DNA from: Viscum album
Lineage: Eukaryota > Streptophyta > Magnoliopsida > Santalales > Viscaceae
Length of the DNA stretch: 64,000 nucleotides
Assembly (NCBI GenBank): GCA_963277665.1
Contig: OY728125.1
Location: 1,714,378,889 to 1,714,442,888 of the forward strand
Direction of reading: 5' to 3'
Shown: piece by piece, positions 21,541-34,395 of the stretch
How the letters are laid out: the number at the start of each line of letters is the position of its first letter
Position numbering within the stretch: position 1 is the stretch's first letter
Notes under the pieces: generated by a model
Databases searched by the model: none
What the model was told of the DNA's origin: nothing
The model's input: the letters and a program-made list of their open reading frames with translations, nothing else
Program-made: the position numbers and the translations under genes

Positions 21541-23655
21541 TGATCGGGTATTAGAAGGGTCCAGAGTTTAAGGTATTAGTTAAATTTATATATATAACCA
21601 TTTATTTAGTTGAAATTTATTTTCAAAGTATAAATTAATTATTTTATTGATATTATTGAAATTATATAATTTTTTATATGGTAAATCTAACAAAAATAAA
21701 ATAAAATAAAATTGGTATAAAATAAATTCACTCTCGAACACACTTCTCTTCCAGATCATGAGAAATAATGGGTAATTTAATATTTACAATATTCAACTTT
21801 ATTTTCTTGAAAATTATATTTACTACCTTTAAAGTTTTATTGGTGTGTCAAATTGATTTAATTTTTATAGTTTTATTTTTCTTGACCCAACAGTTTTTCT
21901 TCTCATATTACTTCATTAGAATGTTTATTTCCACATCAATTTTGTTATTTATCCAAATAGGATCATGACATAGACATCAAAATATTCTCCACATAAGTTA
22001 TTGGTAATGATTAGACAACATTTCCATGTCATATCATTATAGAAGAAAAATATTTAAGACAAACCTAGTAAGTGTTCATGAGTTGAAATTGAATTTAAGA
22101 AAGTAATTTAATAACTAATGACTATGTAAAAATGATAGTGTTTGGTAGTCCATCATAAGGATTATAATTTTTTAGATGTCCTGTCACAGTATAGTGATAT
22201 AATCTTGTACTGGTGATACCAAAACCATTTTTTGGATTGAGGCATTAGCACTTGAGATCAAGGTTTATAATATTCCTCATCTTCATGTTCTAATTCTTTC
22301 TTTGATGTTTTCAAGATTGGATTAAGAAGTCAGTATCATCTTGAAGATCCTAATTAATATCATTTGTGACATGAACTAAAAATATAATCACCTAGAAATT
22401 TGTTTAGTTATTCCATAAACCTATGATACTAATCTTTCTCTCTTTGATTGCGTGAGAAAAAAGAATCAATTTAAAGTTCATAGTTGCAATCAAACATGCA
22501 AGAAACAAACCACTGGGGAGTGTCTATGGTAGACTAACCCCCATGGGATTTTCTTTTTTAATGCTTAATTGGGATTCCTGGTGAAAAAAATATATGCTAA
22601 TGGTTTTATAAGAGATGGTAAAAATGAAAAAATATAATTCCAAACAAAATAACAAATATATCCTTAAGAATAATTGAAATCAGGTTAAAATTTATGAGTT
22701 ATATGAACATGTTGATGTGTTAGTCATATAGATTGTGAACAAACATCAGAGAACTAAGAAGAACTTCGTGAAGGGTCATGTGAATAGTGGGGAGAAAATT
22801 TTGAATGCTGGTTGGTCAATGAGACACTGGGACACCAGTGGGATTTGAGAGGAGGCCTTGTAGGTTTTTAGTTATATTAGTAGTGTTTTAGTAGGGTAGG
22901 GACTGTTAAAGAGGGAAAATGAAGAGAAATAAGTGAAACATGAATCATCATCAAAGGGAGGAGGCATCTTTAGTAGGGGTGATTCAATCAGGAGGGTAGA
23001 AATGATCCATAGACAACCAAATAACACAAATGGATGTGTAGTGAATATAATTTTATAAAGAAATAATTCCATCAATAATCCTTAAATCACACATAATTAA
23101 TTAATAAGGCCAAAAACTGGTAATGATAAGAATGTGGGGTGATTGATAATGAAAATAGTAATCTTGTGGGTCTATAGGAATAAGAAAAATGGGTGTCCCT
23201 ATGATAGTTAGTTTAATTATGGACTATAAGGGTAGAGTTACACAGAAATAGTAAATGAATAGGGAAAACAAAACTAGTAAGGAGACAATAAATCTAATGG
23301 CCTTCAACAAACTAATGATGGAATCATCTTATGATCCAAACAGAAAGAACATATAGACATAGAACATATGAGGGATCAATACCTATAATAATGGAAGAAT
23401 ATGTTAGGGTTGTTAATATCATAAACTAGATTAGTAAAATATTTATATATGCATCACTACCATCTAAGAAAGATAAGGTCCATTGTTCCCTCTTAGTTTC
23501 CTTATTTGATTATTTTTATTTTTAATGTATGATACACGGAGGATGAGAATGTGCATACACTGAATCACATATGATATGACTAGGAAATTAAAAATTCACA
23601 TAAGAGACACATATTATAAATAATGATATATAAAATTTTTAAATTTGTTCCAATT
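21541..23655. other. no gene seen: AT-rich DNA
   Basis: No family signature recognised. Short frames such as 21768-21968 and 22872-23075 have no recognisable domain. The right end of the outer CACTA could lie here, but I could not find a convincing TIR. Confidence 0.35.
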
Positions 23656-23660
23656 TTTCA

Positions 23661-25934
23661 TGTTACACACGGGTTTTTATCTTTTACTTCATTCTGGTTC
23701 GGGTCGGTTTATTGGTCATTTTCTCAGGATCCGGGTGTGATGGGTTTGAAATTTTAGGGAATTATCTCACTCATATTATTAACCTATCTTTCCCCCTAGG
23801 CTCCCCCTTGAATTTTGTAAGAAAATGTGTATTTTTGGGTGGATAAAACTAGGCGCACGATTTAGCCACATTGTTTACTAAACCATATAGCCAGACCATG
23901 GACGGTGTCTAGGTGTTAAAAAATGGTTTTTGACCATTTTTCCATCCATAAATAAACCTAATATGCCCTTATTCTTCCCTATTCATGGTTTCCATCTATA
24001 TAAGGCCACCAAGCTCCTTCATTCTCCCTTATCACTAATTTTTGAACGGGTTTTTATTGGGGAAACTTCAAGATTCATCAAGTAAGTGAATTATCCCTTG
24101 TTCCTTCTTTCTCTTTAGGGTTTCTTCCATCCTTGAAGTTCTAAATTTCTAATAGCTATGGTTTCATCCCTAGGGTCCAATATTGAGTTTCTTGGTTCAA
24201 TCTTGTGGATTAGGGTTCGTTTTCACTCACTTGTTGTGAAGGTGTGGTGTTGTTGAAGTTTCACACAAAGATTTAGGGTTTTTGATATTCAAGGTATGTG
24301 GTTCCATCTCTAAACATAATTATATGAGTTAGTTTTCTTGATTAATTTATTTATCATGTTATTTGAACTATAATTTGGGTGATAAAGTCGTTTTACAAAG
24401 ATATTAACTTGTGTTTGATTTTTATATCACATGTTTATGTGAAATGGGGTGTATTTTTTATGTAAACCCATTTGGTATTACTTGTTGGTACTTTATAACT
24501 TGTGAAATTGGTTTCTTTAATGATGAAAGGGATAAAAATTATGTTTTGGTGTGGTTATAGTATGTGTTTGATTCAAAAAGGGGGATTTTGGGAATGATTT
24601 TGGTGTAAATCCATGTTGTGTTTCTTGGGCTTGTTTTATAAGTTGTCAAAATAGTTTATTGAGTAATATAAGAGGTGTAAATCTTATTGGAAAACAGTTT
24701 TGGTGGGTTTTTTTAAAATGGATCATTTTTAAGTGAAAGTGATATTTGTGATGTGTACCATTTTGGAAATGTCTTATAAAATTGATTAAAGGATTTATTG
24801 AATTGTGAAATAGATGATGTCTTATAAAATTGTTTAAAGGATTTATTAAAATGTGAAAGAGATATGAAACATTTTTTCGGGAAATTCAGTGTGTATATGA
24901 TGTTTAAATTAAATTTTATTTTTAAAATGGTATTCTATAACTTTTGGAACTTTATTAAGCACAAATGGTAAGCCCTGGTATCTAGGTGGGGGGACTAGGA
25001 CTAGTATGCTAGTGATTCAGTAAAGGCCTCGTCCATGTTTCACATAGAAATATTGACAATGCTAACACTAACTAAACTATGATGATGTTTGGGGACCACT
25101 AGTATATTGGGTTTTACCCTCTTAGTTTCTCATGCATGATAAGGTTATTGGTTATGGTTACTTTTACACCGAGATACGATGTACCTAGGGCCCCATAGCT
25201 AGCTAGTGCCTAGGGGTGTTCTCGTGACTAGTGCTCATTGGATATTTTTTACTTACCATTGGAATAAAAAAAATTTTGTTGGTAAATTATTTAGAATGTG
25301 CGTTTTATTTAAAAAAATCATTCTTTAATGTTTCCCTCTTAAAAAAACTATTTTTAATTAAAGTTTCATCCCTTTAAAATTGTTACTAGCATTTCTTGTT
25401 TATGAAGACTTTCAGTTTTTTTGTCTTATAATGTTTATAGAATGGAACCATGTTGGGTGGAATCCTATTGGTCTTAGTCTGACACCCTACTTACACCCTT
25501 GGGTGTAATTAGACTTGGTAATGTTTGTTATAGGTTTGGGTAAAGCTTTTAGAGATGATGGTTCGGGTTACTAGTGTCCCTTCTTGGTGAGGTGTCACGG
25601 AGATGGCTAAGGGCGATGCCCCCTTTACATGAGGTGGTTCTTGGGATGTTCTTTTAGTATTTCTTCCCTTGTGGTATTCTTTAGGATTTTTTATAAACAT
25701 TTTATTTCAATTATGAAATTTTTTTAAGCGTTGTTAGTTTTATATTTTCATATTTGGTTTATTTGTTATTGTTGGTTGTTTAATGTTTCTAAACTCAGTT
25801 AAATATTTCCCAAACATTTATTTATGATACCTGGGAACTTGTAAAAAAACATGGGGATTAGGAATGCCCCTCGGGCCATTCCACGAACTAGATCAGGCAC
25901 CAGTTTGGATGATGACTAGATCTAGTTTGAGAAA
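23661..25934 (+). repeat. 5' LTR of the LARD-like element
   Basis: About 2.27 kb, from TGTTACACACGGG to GTTTGAGAAA (CA terminus decayed). It has a TATA-like stretch ATCTATATAAGG near 23995-24006 and then a short leader ending in donor-like CAA|GTAAGT (24080-24090) and AAG|GTATGT (near 24294). The T-rich remainder is non-coding. Confidence 0.8.
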
Positions 25935-25936
25935 AA

Positions 25937-25956
25937 AATAGTATCAAATGAGGTTC
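25937..25956 (+). promoter_or_regulatory. decayed primer-binding site
   Basis: ATAGTATCAAATGAGGTT directly follows the LTR and aligns with TTGGTATCAGAGCAGGTT, the tRNA-Met-type site used by related elements here. Several substitutions fit the age of the element. Confidence 0.6.
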
Positions 25957-26023
25957 ACTCATTTTTTTGGTAAGGTTCTTTTGGGAAATATTATGGGAAG
26001 ACCGGAGCTAGGATTATCGAAAC

Positions 26024-26404
26024 TCATGCCAACGAGCATGTACCCTAGTGGTATAGAATCCTTCTTGGCATCCAAAAGACCCAGGATTAAATCCAGGTAG
26101 GGGCGAATTTCTGGGGGACTGTAGCAGTACTGTAGCAGCGGTGAGACAGTAGCAGAGGCGACACTATAGCGGCGGAGCAACTGTAGTGGTGGTGGTACTG
26201 TAGCAGGCACTGTAACAGCATGGTAATGTAGTAGTACTGTTCACTGAGGGGTCCTTTGGGCCAAAAAAATGGGCTTTCAAGCCTTGTATTCAGGCCACTT
26301 GGCCTTGGGCCTTTGGGCTATGTCATGGGTCACCCTCTACCCAGTCTAAAGAGGGATTTTCTTTAAATAATAAATTAAGGCTTCGGCCCCAACCTTTTAA
26401 AAAA
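26024..26404 (+). mobile_element. tRNA-derived SINE with GTAGCAG-type repeats, copy 1
   Basis: Flanked by a perfect 11-bp direct repeat ATTATCGAAAC (26013-26023 and 26405-26415), the target duplication. The head has an A box-like CCCTAGTGGTATAGAATCC and a B box-like GGATTAAATCC near 26090. The body contains about eight degenerate copies of CTGTAGCAGTA (26119-26243), then paired GGGCC/GGCC motifs (26250-26330), and ends CCCCAACCTTTTAAAAA. A relative lies at 39045. Transcription would be by pol III and mobility would depend on a LINE. Confidence 0.8.
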
Positions 26405-26415
26405 ATTATCGAAAC

Positions 26416-29400
26416 ATGATGTTATGGTTATGATTAAGGTTCTTGGATAGCACACCTCATGGTGGGACTTGAGTTATTGGGGGAAGTTGGGTTCCATCTA
26501 AGCCTTTTTTTTTCTTGTGGTTTCTCGTTGGATGGGAAATGAAATGGGAGTTGGGTCAACAATCTGAGTGCGCTCATAGGGCCTGGAAATCCATGTGGAA
26601 CTGGGGGAATGGTCTCAAGGAACTCCTCATGATGGTGGTGTGATTGGCATATGTCCACCAACCATATGGCCAAGTCACCCATCGACACTAGTTTCCCCTT
26701 TTGTGTGGTTTTGGGTAGTACTTGATTCTGAAAATTGTTTTGAAAATTCTAATTATTTTAATTATGAAAATATGAGTTTAACGTGGTTATGACTTGGTTT
26801 TGGAAAGTGTAAAATGGATTTTCATAACATACTTTAAGGAATAATTATAAAAATGGGTTTTTGTAAAATGATTTTTGTGGTGAAATGAAATTTTTTTAAT
26901 GGGATTTGATTTATAAAACCTAAATATGGAGTTTATTGAAATTGTTTATTTGTAAGAATAGAAATTTGTTTTGAATATAGTTTCGTAATTCATTTTAAAC
27001 ATGAATAAATGAGTTTTTAGTCAAATGATTCTTTATTAAATGAGGTTTCTAGAATTAGTGGAAATATTTTTAATGAGATGGATTTGTTTTATGGGGATTC
27101 ATTCTTGTATTCTTGGTTTTTATTTTTAGTTTGGTTTGATTCATATTTAAATTTCGAGTTTTAGTGTGCTTTCCCTTAGCGCACAGTTAGTTCGCGGTTT
27201 TGGAAAACCATACAGCTTGCTCTAGGTAACTGTACGAGTGTTGGTTTTCATCTAGTTGAGGGTGTAAAACTTACACATGGTTATTCAAAACATGTTTAAA
27301 GCATATGAGGAGTAACTTCCTTGGTATAGAACCATATCACGTGATTGGTGCACGGTTTTCTAAACTGTGTGGATAGACTGTGCAGGTGTCCAGATTTTCT
27401 AGTAAGGGGTGCATGGTTAGCACATGATTTGGTAAATCATGCAGCCTAACTATACAAAGTGCCCACATGTCTTAAAAATGTGAAAAATTAGGGTTTATGG
27501 AAATGGTTTGTAAGATTTTTTTTGGATTTTGATTTTTTATTAGTGGTTTTGAGAAAGAGAAAGTGCGGGTAGAATGTTTTTATTTTGAAAAGAGGAGAGG
27601 TTCGGTTTTTTTCTTTGGTATCCTCACTGGTGATCACATGCATGGGATTACATGGGGAGATGGATGGTTAATGTCATGATCAGATGAGTTTTGGGGTGTA
27701 TATAATGAGGTTTCCTGGTGTGGCATGGAAATATGCATGTGTGAGACCCATGGGATACCATTGGTAAATGTACTAACCGCCAACCACATTTACTTTCAAT
27801 GAAATAATTTATTTTAAGGAAAATTTGTATTTTTGATGACCAGTGTTTTGGTGGTGTGTCTTATGTGTTTTGGGAATGTGGTTGGGAGATATTTTGAGTT
27901 CGAGAACCTCTATTATTTGAATGTTGTTTTGGGTTTTTGTTTTGTTGGTAAGTTGGGTTAAAGTGTTGGTTAGCGGTCTTTTGCAATAAATGTTTTAGGA
28001 ATCCTTTTTGGTGGTTCCACTCTTGTGTTTGGTTATGGATTTTGGTATTTTTTGACCAATGGCCTAGCTTTTTTGGGTCCTTGGGTTTTCTTATTGGATA
28101 GGGTACACCCCCAAAAGGAGTTAATTCACAATAGAAGTGTGGCCATGTGTGATTCACCATTGTTAGACCCTCTAATTGATCAATATAAGGATTTTCTTCT
28201 TAATATTTAGAGATTCAATCTACCCCCTCTTCTTTTTCGGTTAAGTGGATCCTCTTGTAGTGGGAGAAATTTTTAGGAAGGTTGAAATAGACCTTAGTCT
28301 TATAAGTCACCTGATTTGTCAAAGGTGAATTTTGACATCGTTGTGTCTATAGGTTCTATCTTGAAGTGGTGAAGAGGAATTATAGTGAGGAAAGGTAAAT
28401 TAGTCCAGAGTTGATGATTTTGGATGTAGTATTTATGGGCCTCTGGGTCATTCATTAGTCTCTTGTAAGAAAATGATTCATGTTAGGCCACGAGTGTAGA
28501 AAATATAGTTCGGAGAGGCTATTATGGCTACTTGTGGTAATCTCATGTTTCTTGGAACTCGGTTCAAGGTCCCACTCCTTGTAATGTTTATATCATTTTC
28601 TAGGGTCATTTTTGGTGATGTCATGTTGTGTTGTGTTTGTTTTTAACGGAAAAGGTGGTTGTTGTGGATCTTTTCAAGGAATTCACTTAAATGAAAGCAT
28701 GTTTTCTTGTGGGAATTCTTGAAATTCTTTGTCCTAAATGAATTTGTCTTCCTTGTGTTCTTTATTCTACTATTTCTTGTTCGGGGTGAAAGGCACAATG
28801 CATATGCATATTTGAGGCCCCTATCTTTGTGAAGGTTCCATGAAAATGTAATTGTTTTGTGAGATGTGTTGTGTTATATTTATACTATTGTATTGTGGTG
28901 TATTTTCTTGTGGCACCAGAAAAAGAAGTTCTGTTCTAGGGTTTTTAGCGCCTGACTGCGAGGCAGGAGATGCTTCAATCATCTGAGCTCTAGACGTAGG
29001 TCCTAGAGTGAAGCTAGTACATAGTCAGAAAGATCTAGGGGTGTAAGGTACCTTGGTTTAACTTCTATCTCCAGTGTGGGATGTGGAGACAGTTTGAAGT
29101 TTTGATGAGGAAGTTTCTTGTCAAGATTTCCTATGTGGTGGAAAGGAAAATGTGGACCCTGTCCCTCAGGGTTTTAATCCATGTCGGTGGAAGAGTCCCA
29201 CCTTGGTTACAAGGAGGTAGGGTGGTTTTGTCTTCTCAATACCCCAACACTTGACCCATGTGGGTGTAACTCTTAGTATGGTTTTTCATGTATGAATAAC
29301 CTTGTAGGTCCATTTTAACCTCAGTTTTGGTTGGACTCATCTAAGGATGGTAATTCTCTTGGGAGTGGTGAACCATGTAATGTATTTGTGGGTTTTGGAG

Positions 29401-29588
29401 TTTTGTTGAATGGGCCTCTTGAGGTGGGAGAATAAGTCATGTGGGAAGCACCCAAGCTAGCCCATGTCAGGTTTCTTTTGTCATCCTGTGTTAGTTGGTT
29501 AAAATGGTTGGTTCTTATGCTGGAGAGATCCATCATGGGTCTTATATAAGTTCTTTTTGAATAATTATAATTTTAGTCTGCCCCTTAG
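26416..29588. other. interior of the LARD-like element, no coding sequence recognised
   Basis: T- and G-rich plus strand. Near 27177-27470 three degenerate copies of a 90-100-bp segment (GCACGGTTTTCTAAACTGTG, GCACATGATTTGGTAAATCATG) resemble part of the element's own LTR (30450-30510 region). At 28948-28990 a short tRNA half-like hairpin is seen on the minus strand. Open frames here (for example 27861-28160 minus) show no family motif. Confidence 0.5.
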
Positions 29589-29830
29589 GGTGAGGAGTCT
29601 ATTCGGACCTCCCCCCATTGGTGTCCCGGTTCTATATCGGGAAATTAAGTTGTCTCTTATAGTGGGGAGTCCATCCGGACCTCCCCATGTTGGGGTTCTG
29701 GTTTAGTCTCGGGTGTTAGTTTGTTTCTTATGGTGGGGAGTTAGTTCAGGTATCCCCATATCAGTAATTTTGTTGTGTTCTTGGTGTTGTCTTGGTGGTA
29801 GGTAGTCTTGTTCGGAGATATCTAACCCCC
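29589..29830. repeat. tandem repeat, ~71-bp unit, about 3.5 copies
   Basis: GGTGAGGAGTCTATTCGGAC at 29589, AGTGGGGAGTCCATCCGGAC at 29661, GGTGGGGAGTTAGTTCAGG at 29732 and GGTAGGTAGTCTTGTTCGG near 29797 begin successive units. The third and fourth are more diverged. Confidence 0.7.
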
Positions 29831-30216
29831 AACTTCTTTTATGATTAAATGTTGGATTTGGAGAACACCTAATAGTTTTATTGAAGAAAGGTTGTGGTAA
29901 CCTCGTTCTAATATGTTGTTCATTTCAAATGTACTACTTGAGATTCTTGGGAATGTCTAATGTTCTTTTCTTGGGATGTTGGTTTGAGAGTGGTGAGAGT
30001 ATCCTTCCTTTTTTTGGTCAACTGGAGGTGTTTTGGATTTTGGGGGCAGGTGAACCTTAACAGGGAGTCCATATTGGTCTCCCAAATTATCTCGTATACC
30101 TCTTTTCCAGTTGGTGGTGTCCTTGTTGTTCTTTCGTTTGGAATTCGTTGGGAACCCCCTTTGAACATGAAAATGGTATAGGTTTTGTTTTTTCATTTGG
30201 CCCTGTCGTGGATTTA
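29831..30216. other. end of LARD-like interior, no gene seen
   Basis: Overlapping frames on both strands (29957-30196) reflect low stop density in a G/T-rich stretch. None shows a known motif. Confidence 0.4.
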
Positions 30217-30228
30217 TGGGGGGGGGAG
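30214..30228 (+). promoter_or_regulatory. polypurine tract before the LARD-like 3' LTR
   Basis: ATGGGGGGGGGAGCA lies about 20 bp upstream of the LTR start at 30247. It is the only long purine run there and would prime plus-strand synthesis. Confidence 0.55.
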
Positions 30229-30246
30229 CATTATGGTGTAGATAAT

Positions 30247-32446
30247 TGTCATTCCCAAGTTTTTAACTTTTACTTCGTTCCAGTTCGGGTCGGTTTCTTG
30301 GTCGTTTTCTCAGGATCTGAATGTGACAGGCTTTAAATATTGGGGCATTATTTCCCTCCTATTATTGGTCTATATTTCCCCTAGGTTTCCCCTAGTCCCC
30401 CCCCCCCCCTTGAATTTTGGAAGAAAATGGGGATTTTTGGGTGGATAGAACTGGGCACATAGTTTGGCCACACTATTTTCTAAACCATGCAGCCCAACCG
30501 CTCACATTGTCTAGGTGATAAAAATGGTTTTTGACCATTTTTCCTTCCAGAAAAAAACCTAATACCCCCCTATTCTTCCCCATTCATGGTTTTCATCCAT
30601 GGGTGGACTCAAAGCTCCCTCAAGCTCTCTTAGCACCAATTTTTGTAGGGGTTTTGATGGGGGAAACATCCAGATTCTTCAAATAAGTGAATTCCTCACT
30701 CATTCCTTCCTTCTCTTTAGGGTTTCTTCCCTCATTTCTGGAGTTCTTAATTTTTAATAGCTGTTTTTTCTTAACTAGTGTCCAATATTGAGTTTCTTCA
30801 TTCAATATTGTGGATTAGGGTTCATTTTCACTCACTTATGGTGTGGTTGTGGTGTGATTGAAGTTTCACACAAAGATTTGGGGTTTTTGATATTCAAGGT
30901 AGGTGGTTCCATATCTAAACATTATTTGATGACTTAGTTTGCTTGCTTAATTTCTTTAGCTTTTTCTTTGAACTATATTTTGGGTGAAAAAGTTGTTTTT
31001 AAAAGATATTAACTTGTGTTTGATTTTTATATGTCTTGTTTATGTAAAATGGGGTGTATTTTTTATGTAAACCCGTTTAGTATTACTTGGAGAAGCTTTA
31101 TAAATTTTGAAATTTGTTTCTTAAAAGATAAAAAGACTGAAAATTCTGTTTTGGTGTGGTGTTAGTGTTTGTTTGATTCAAACATGTGGATTTTGGGAAT
31201 GATTGTGGTGTAAGGCCTTGTTGTGTTTCTTGGGATTGTTTTATAAGTTGTCAAAATGGTTTCTTGAGTGATATAAGAGGAAAAAATATTGTTGGAAAAC
31301 TATTCTGGTAGGTTCTTGTATTTAAAATGGCTCCTTTTGAAGTGCTAGGGTTGTTTGTGACGTGTACCATTTTGTAAATGTCTTATAAAATTGTTTAAAG
31401 TATTTATTAAATTGTGAAAGATATGATGTCTTTTAAAAAATTTTAAAGGATTTATTGAAATGTGAAAGAGATGAGAAACATGTTTTTGGGATTTTTGGTG
31501 TGTGTATGGTGTTTAAAAGAAATTTTATTGTGAAAATGGTATTCTATAACATGTGGAACTTGGTTGAGCACAAATGGAAATATCGGGTATCTAGGTAGGA
31601 AGACTTGGACTAGTATGCTAGTGATCTAGTAGTCACCTCATCCCTGTTTCACTTAGCAAGAATGACGATGACAACACTAACTAAACTATGATGTTGTTTG
31701 GGGACCACTAGTTCTTTGGGTTTTCACCTCTTAGTGGCTCATGCATGAGAATGTTATTTGTTATGGTTATTTTTACACCGAGATACAATGTACCTAGGGC
31801 CCCATAGCTAGCTAGTGCCTAGGGGTGTTCCTGTGACTAGTGATCATTGGATATTTTGTACTTACCATCATAATACGGTGTGTTTGGTTTCTAAATCCAT
31901 AAGAATGTTTGTTTTTTGTTAAAATTTGTTCATTATTTAATGATTACCTCTTAAAAAATAGTTTTTATTTAAAGTTGCTTCCCTTTAAAATTGTTACTAG
32001 CATTTCCTGTTTATGAATACTTGAAATCTTTTTGTCTAATAATGTGTATACCATGAAACCATGTTGGGTGGAATCCTATTAGGATTATTCTCACACCCTA
32101 CTTACACCCTCAAGTGTACGTAGACTTGGTAATGTTTTTTGTGAGTTTGGGTAAAGCTTTTAGAGATGGGGGTTTGGGTTACTAGTGGCCCTTCTTGGTG
32201 TGGTGTCATGGAGATAGCTTAAGGGCATTGTCCCCTTGCCATAAGGTGGTTCTTGGGATATTATTTTTGTCTTTATTACCATGTGTTAGTCTTTGGTCTT
32301 TTCTATAAACCCTATAATTCAATTCTAAAAATTGTTTAAGAGTTATTTGTTTTAAATTTTCAGATTTGGTTTATTTGTTATTGTTGGTTGTTTTATGTTT
32401 CTAAACTTGGGAAATTAATTCCCAAACCTTTATTTATGATACCTGG
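30247..32446 (+). repeat. 3' LTR of the LARD-like element, left piece
   Basis: Begins TGTCATTCCCAAG and follows LTR1 closely up to TTTATTTATGATACCTGG. There a solo LTR is inserted; the last five bases CCTGG form its target site. It holds a run of 13 C at 30397-30409 that is much shorter in LTR1. Confidence 0.82.
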
Positions 32447-33746
32447 TGTCACAACTCGACCCTACCCGGGATCGGGCTGCAACTACCCCAAGCCCTCCTC
32501 CATAGGCTAGGGGTTGGCGACAAGCGCTGAAGGCTAAACAACTCGGGGAGGCCTTTTCCTGAGTACCTGTACACACACACACGCAGCACACTCAATGCAA
32601 AAGTACAGAGTAAAAGAAAATACAAGTAAAGAAAAGGGAAAATGCTATAAATAAACCAAAAAGTGCATCTAACTCTAAAAGTAAAAGGTAAAAGTTGAAG
32701 GTAAACTGAAAAGAAAAGAGGCAAAACACGCACCCAACTAGAAAAGTGCCACAACCCGGAAATAGGTAAAAAAAAGGAAACAGCTGGAAGGATCCCCCAC
32801 CTGGAACCCGACTCCGACCACCGCACTCGGTCCAAGCTCCTGAACTTCTAAGATCCACTAAAGTCATGACCAACCTGTCCGTCGTTTTCAAGGGCACACC
32901 AAGTGTGGGCAAAGCCCAAGCAGGGGTGAGTATAAAAATACTCAGTAGGATACCCAAGAAGGCTCGAGGGAGAAACAAAGGAGGTACCGAATGGTGAGCA
33001 ATAGAACGAATAGGGAAAAGTAAAGGAGTACAACAGAGAGAGTGCAGAAGAGTAACAGTAGAGAGTCCATCTCGACCCAACAAGAGAAAGGAGGTAGACT
33101 CGTCCAGACACAAGGAGCTGGAAACGGTGAGAAGATGAACTTCTCGTCGAGTCTTCGCTACCTATAACAGGAGAGTAGACTCTTCCAACCACGAGAAGCT
33201 AAACACGGAAAGCACGTGGCATACCCCGTGCGTCTTCACCTCTCCTGGAGGGAGAGTAACCAAGCCCAAGAAGTGGGAACTGGGACAAAGTATATATATA
33301 TATATGCTCAAACAAGAAGCCCAAACAAGATCGTAAGGGGATCTCCATTCCGTAGCTCAGCCCAAGAAAGGTGAGTAGCCAACAGTCCCAGAAGTAAACA
33401 CCATCATCGATGCCCAACATCCCACACGTCTTCCCCAAGCTGCAAGTCAAGGGGATCAAATCACCACACCTCGACACTATCCGCTTTGGGTGGCACTGAC
33501 TCACTCGCACGGTTTTAGGTCACGTCACAAGGACGCGTCTCGGTGGGGAAAGCACCCCTCGTACTTGAGAGTTCGGGTTAAGTCACCCCACACCTCGTCA
33601 CTATACCATATTCGAGAGGTCTGCTCAAAGTCAAAGTTGTCACATCACTGAACCGTACAAACAAGGTTCCCGCTCCAGTAGTCACGGAGTAAAGCCACAG
33701 ACTAGCCTAGTATAAAGGAGTGAGTTTGAGATACCAACGGGTGACC

Positions 33747-34395
33747 CACTGCCCAGCCCTATTGGAGGGAAATCCATAGAAAGATATCGAGTGACCCACT
33801 TCCCAGCCCTGTTGGAGGGTAAACCCTAATACATCATCAGGAAACCCACTGCCCAGCCCTGCTAGAGGGTAGACCCAGAATAAGTCGACAGGAGACCCAC
33901 TGCTCAGCCCTGCTGGAGGGTAGACCCGGAACAAAACGACAGGCGACCCACTGCCCAGCCCTGCTAGAGGGTAGACCTGGAACAAAACGACAGGATACCC
34001 ACTGCCCAGCCCTGATGGAGGGTAGACCTAAAACAAGACGACAGGTGACCCACTGCCCAGCCCTGCTGGAGGGTAGACCCTCAAGAGTTGTCGGGTGACC
34101 CACTGCCCAGTCTCTGTTGGAGGGTAAACCCTAAGAGGTAAATAAGCAACCCATTGCCCAGCCTCGCTAGAGGGTAAACCTGGAACAAGACAACAGGCGA
34201 CCCACTGCCTAGCCCTACTGGAGGGTAGACCCTCAAGAGTCATTGGGTGACCCACTGCCCAGTCTCTACTGGAGGGTAAACCCTGAGAGGTAAATGAGCA
34301 ACCCACTGCCCAGCCTCGCTGGAGGGTAAACCTGAAGAAGCCGATGAGTAACCCACTGCCCAGCCCCGCTGGAGGGTAAACCCGGATATGCTCTG
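33747..34395. repeat. minisatellite, ~51-bp unit, about 13 copies
   Basis: Units open with ACCCACTGCCCAGCC and contain TGGAGGGTA.ACC. They begin near 33747, 33796, 33844, 33896, 33946, 33998, 34048, 34100, 34150, 34200, 34250, 34301 and 34351. From 34048 a trimer of about 152 bp (ending GTCGGGTG, AAATAAGCA, ACAACAGGCG) is repeated once. Because the unit is close to 51 bp, frames stay open through it and give repetitive peptides (SSRAGQWV); these are not taken as genes. Confidence 0.9.

Noticed and set aside
32592..33113. 173-codon minus-strand frame (and neighbours to 33510)
   Set aside because: Lies in the solo LTR with overlapping frames on the same strand and no family motif.
33747..34395. 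CRISPR-like array
   Set aside because: Units are contiguous diverged tandem copies without unique spacers, in a plant nuclear context.
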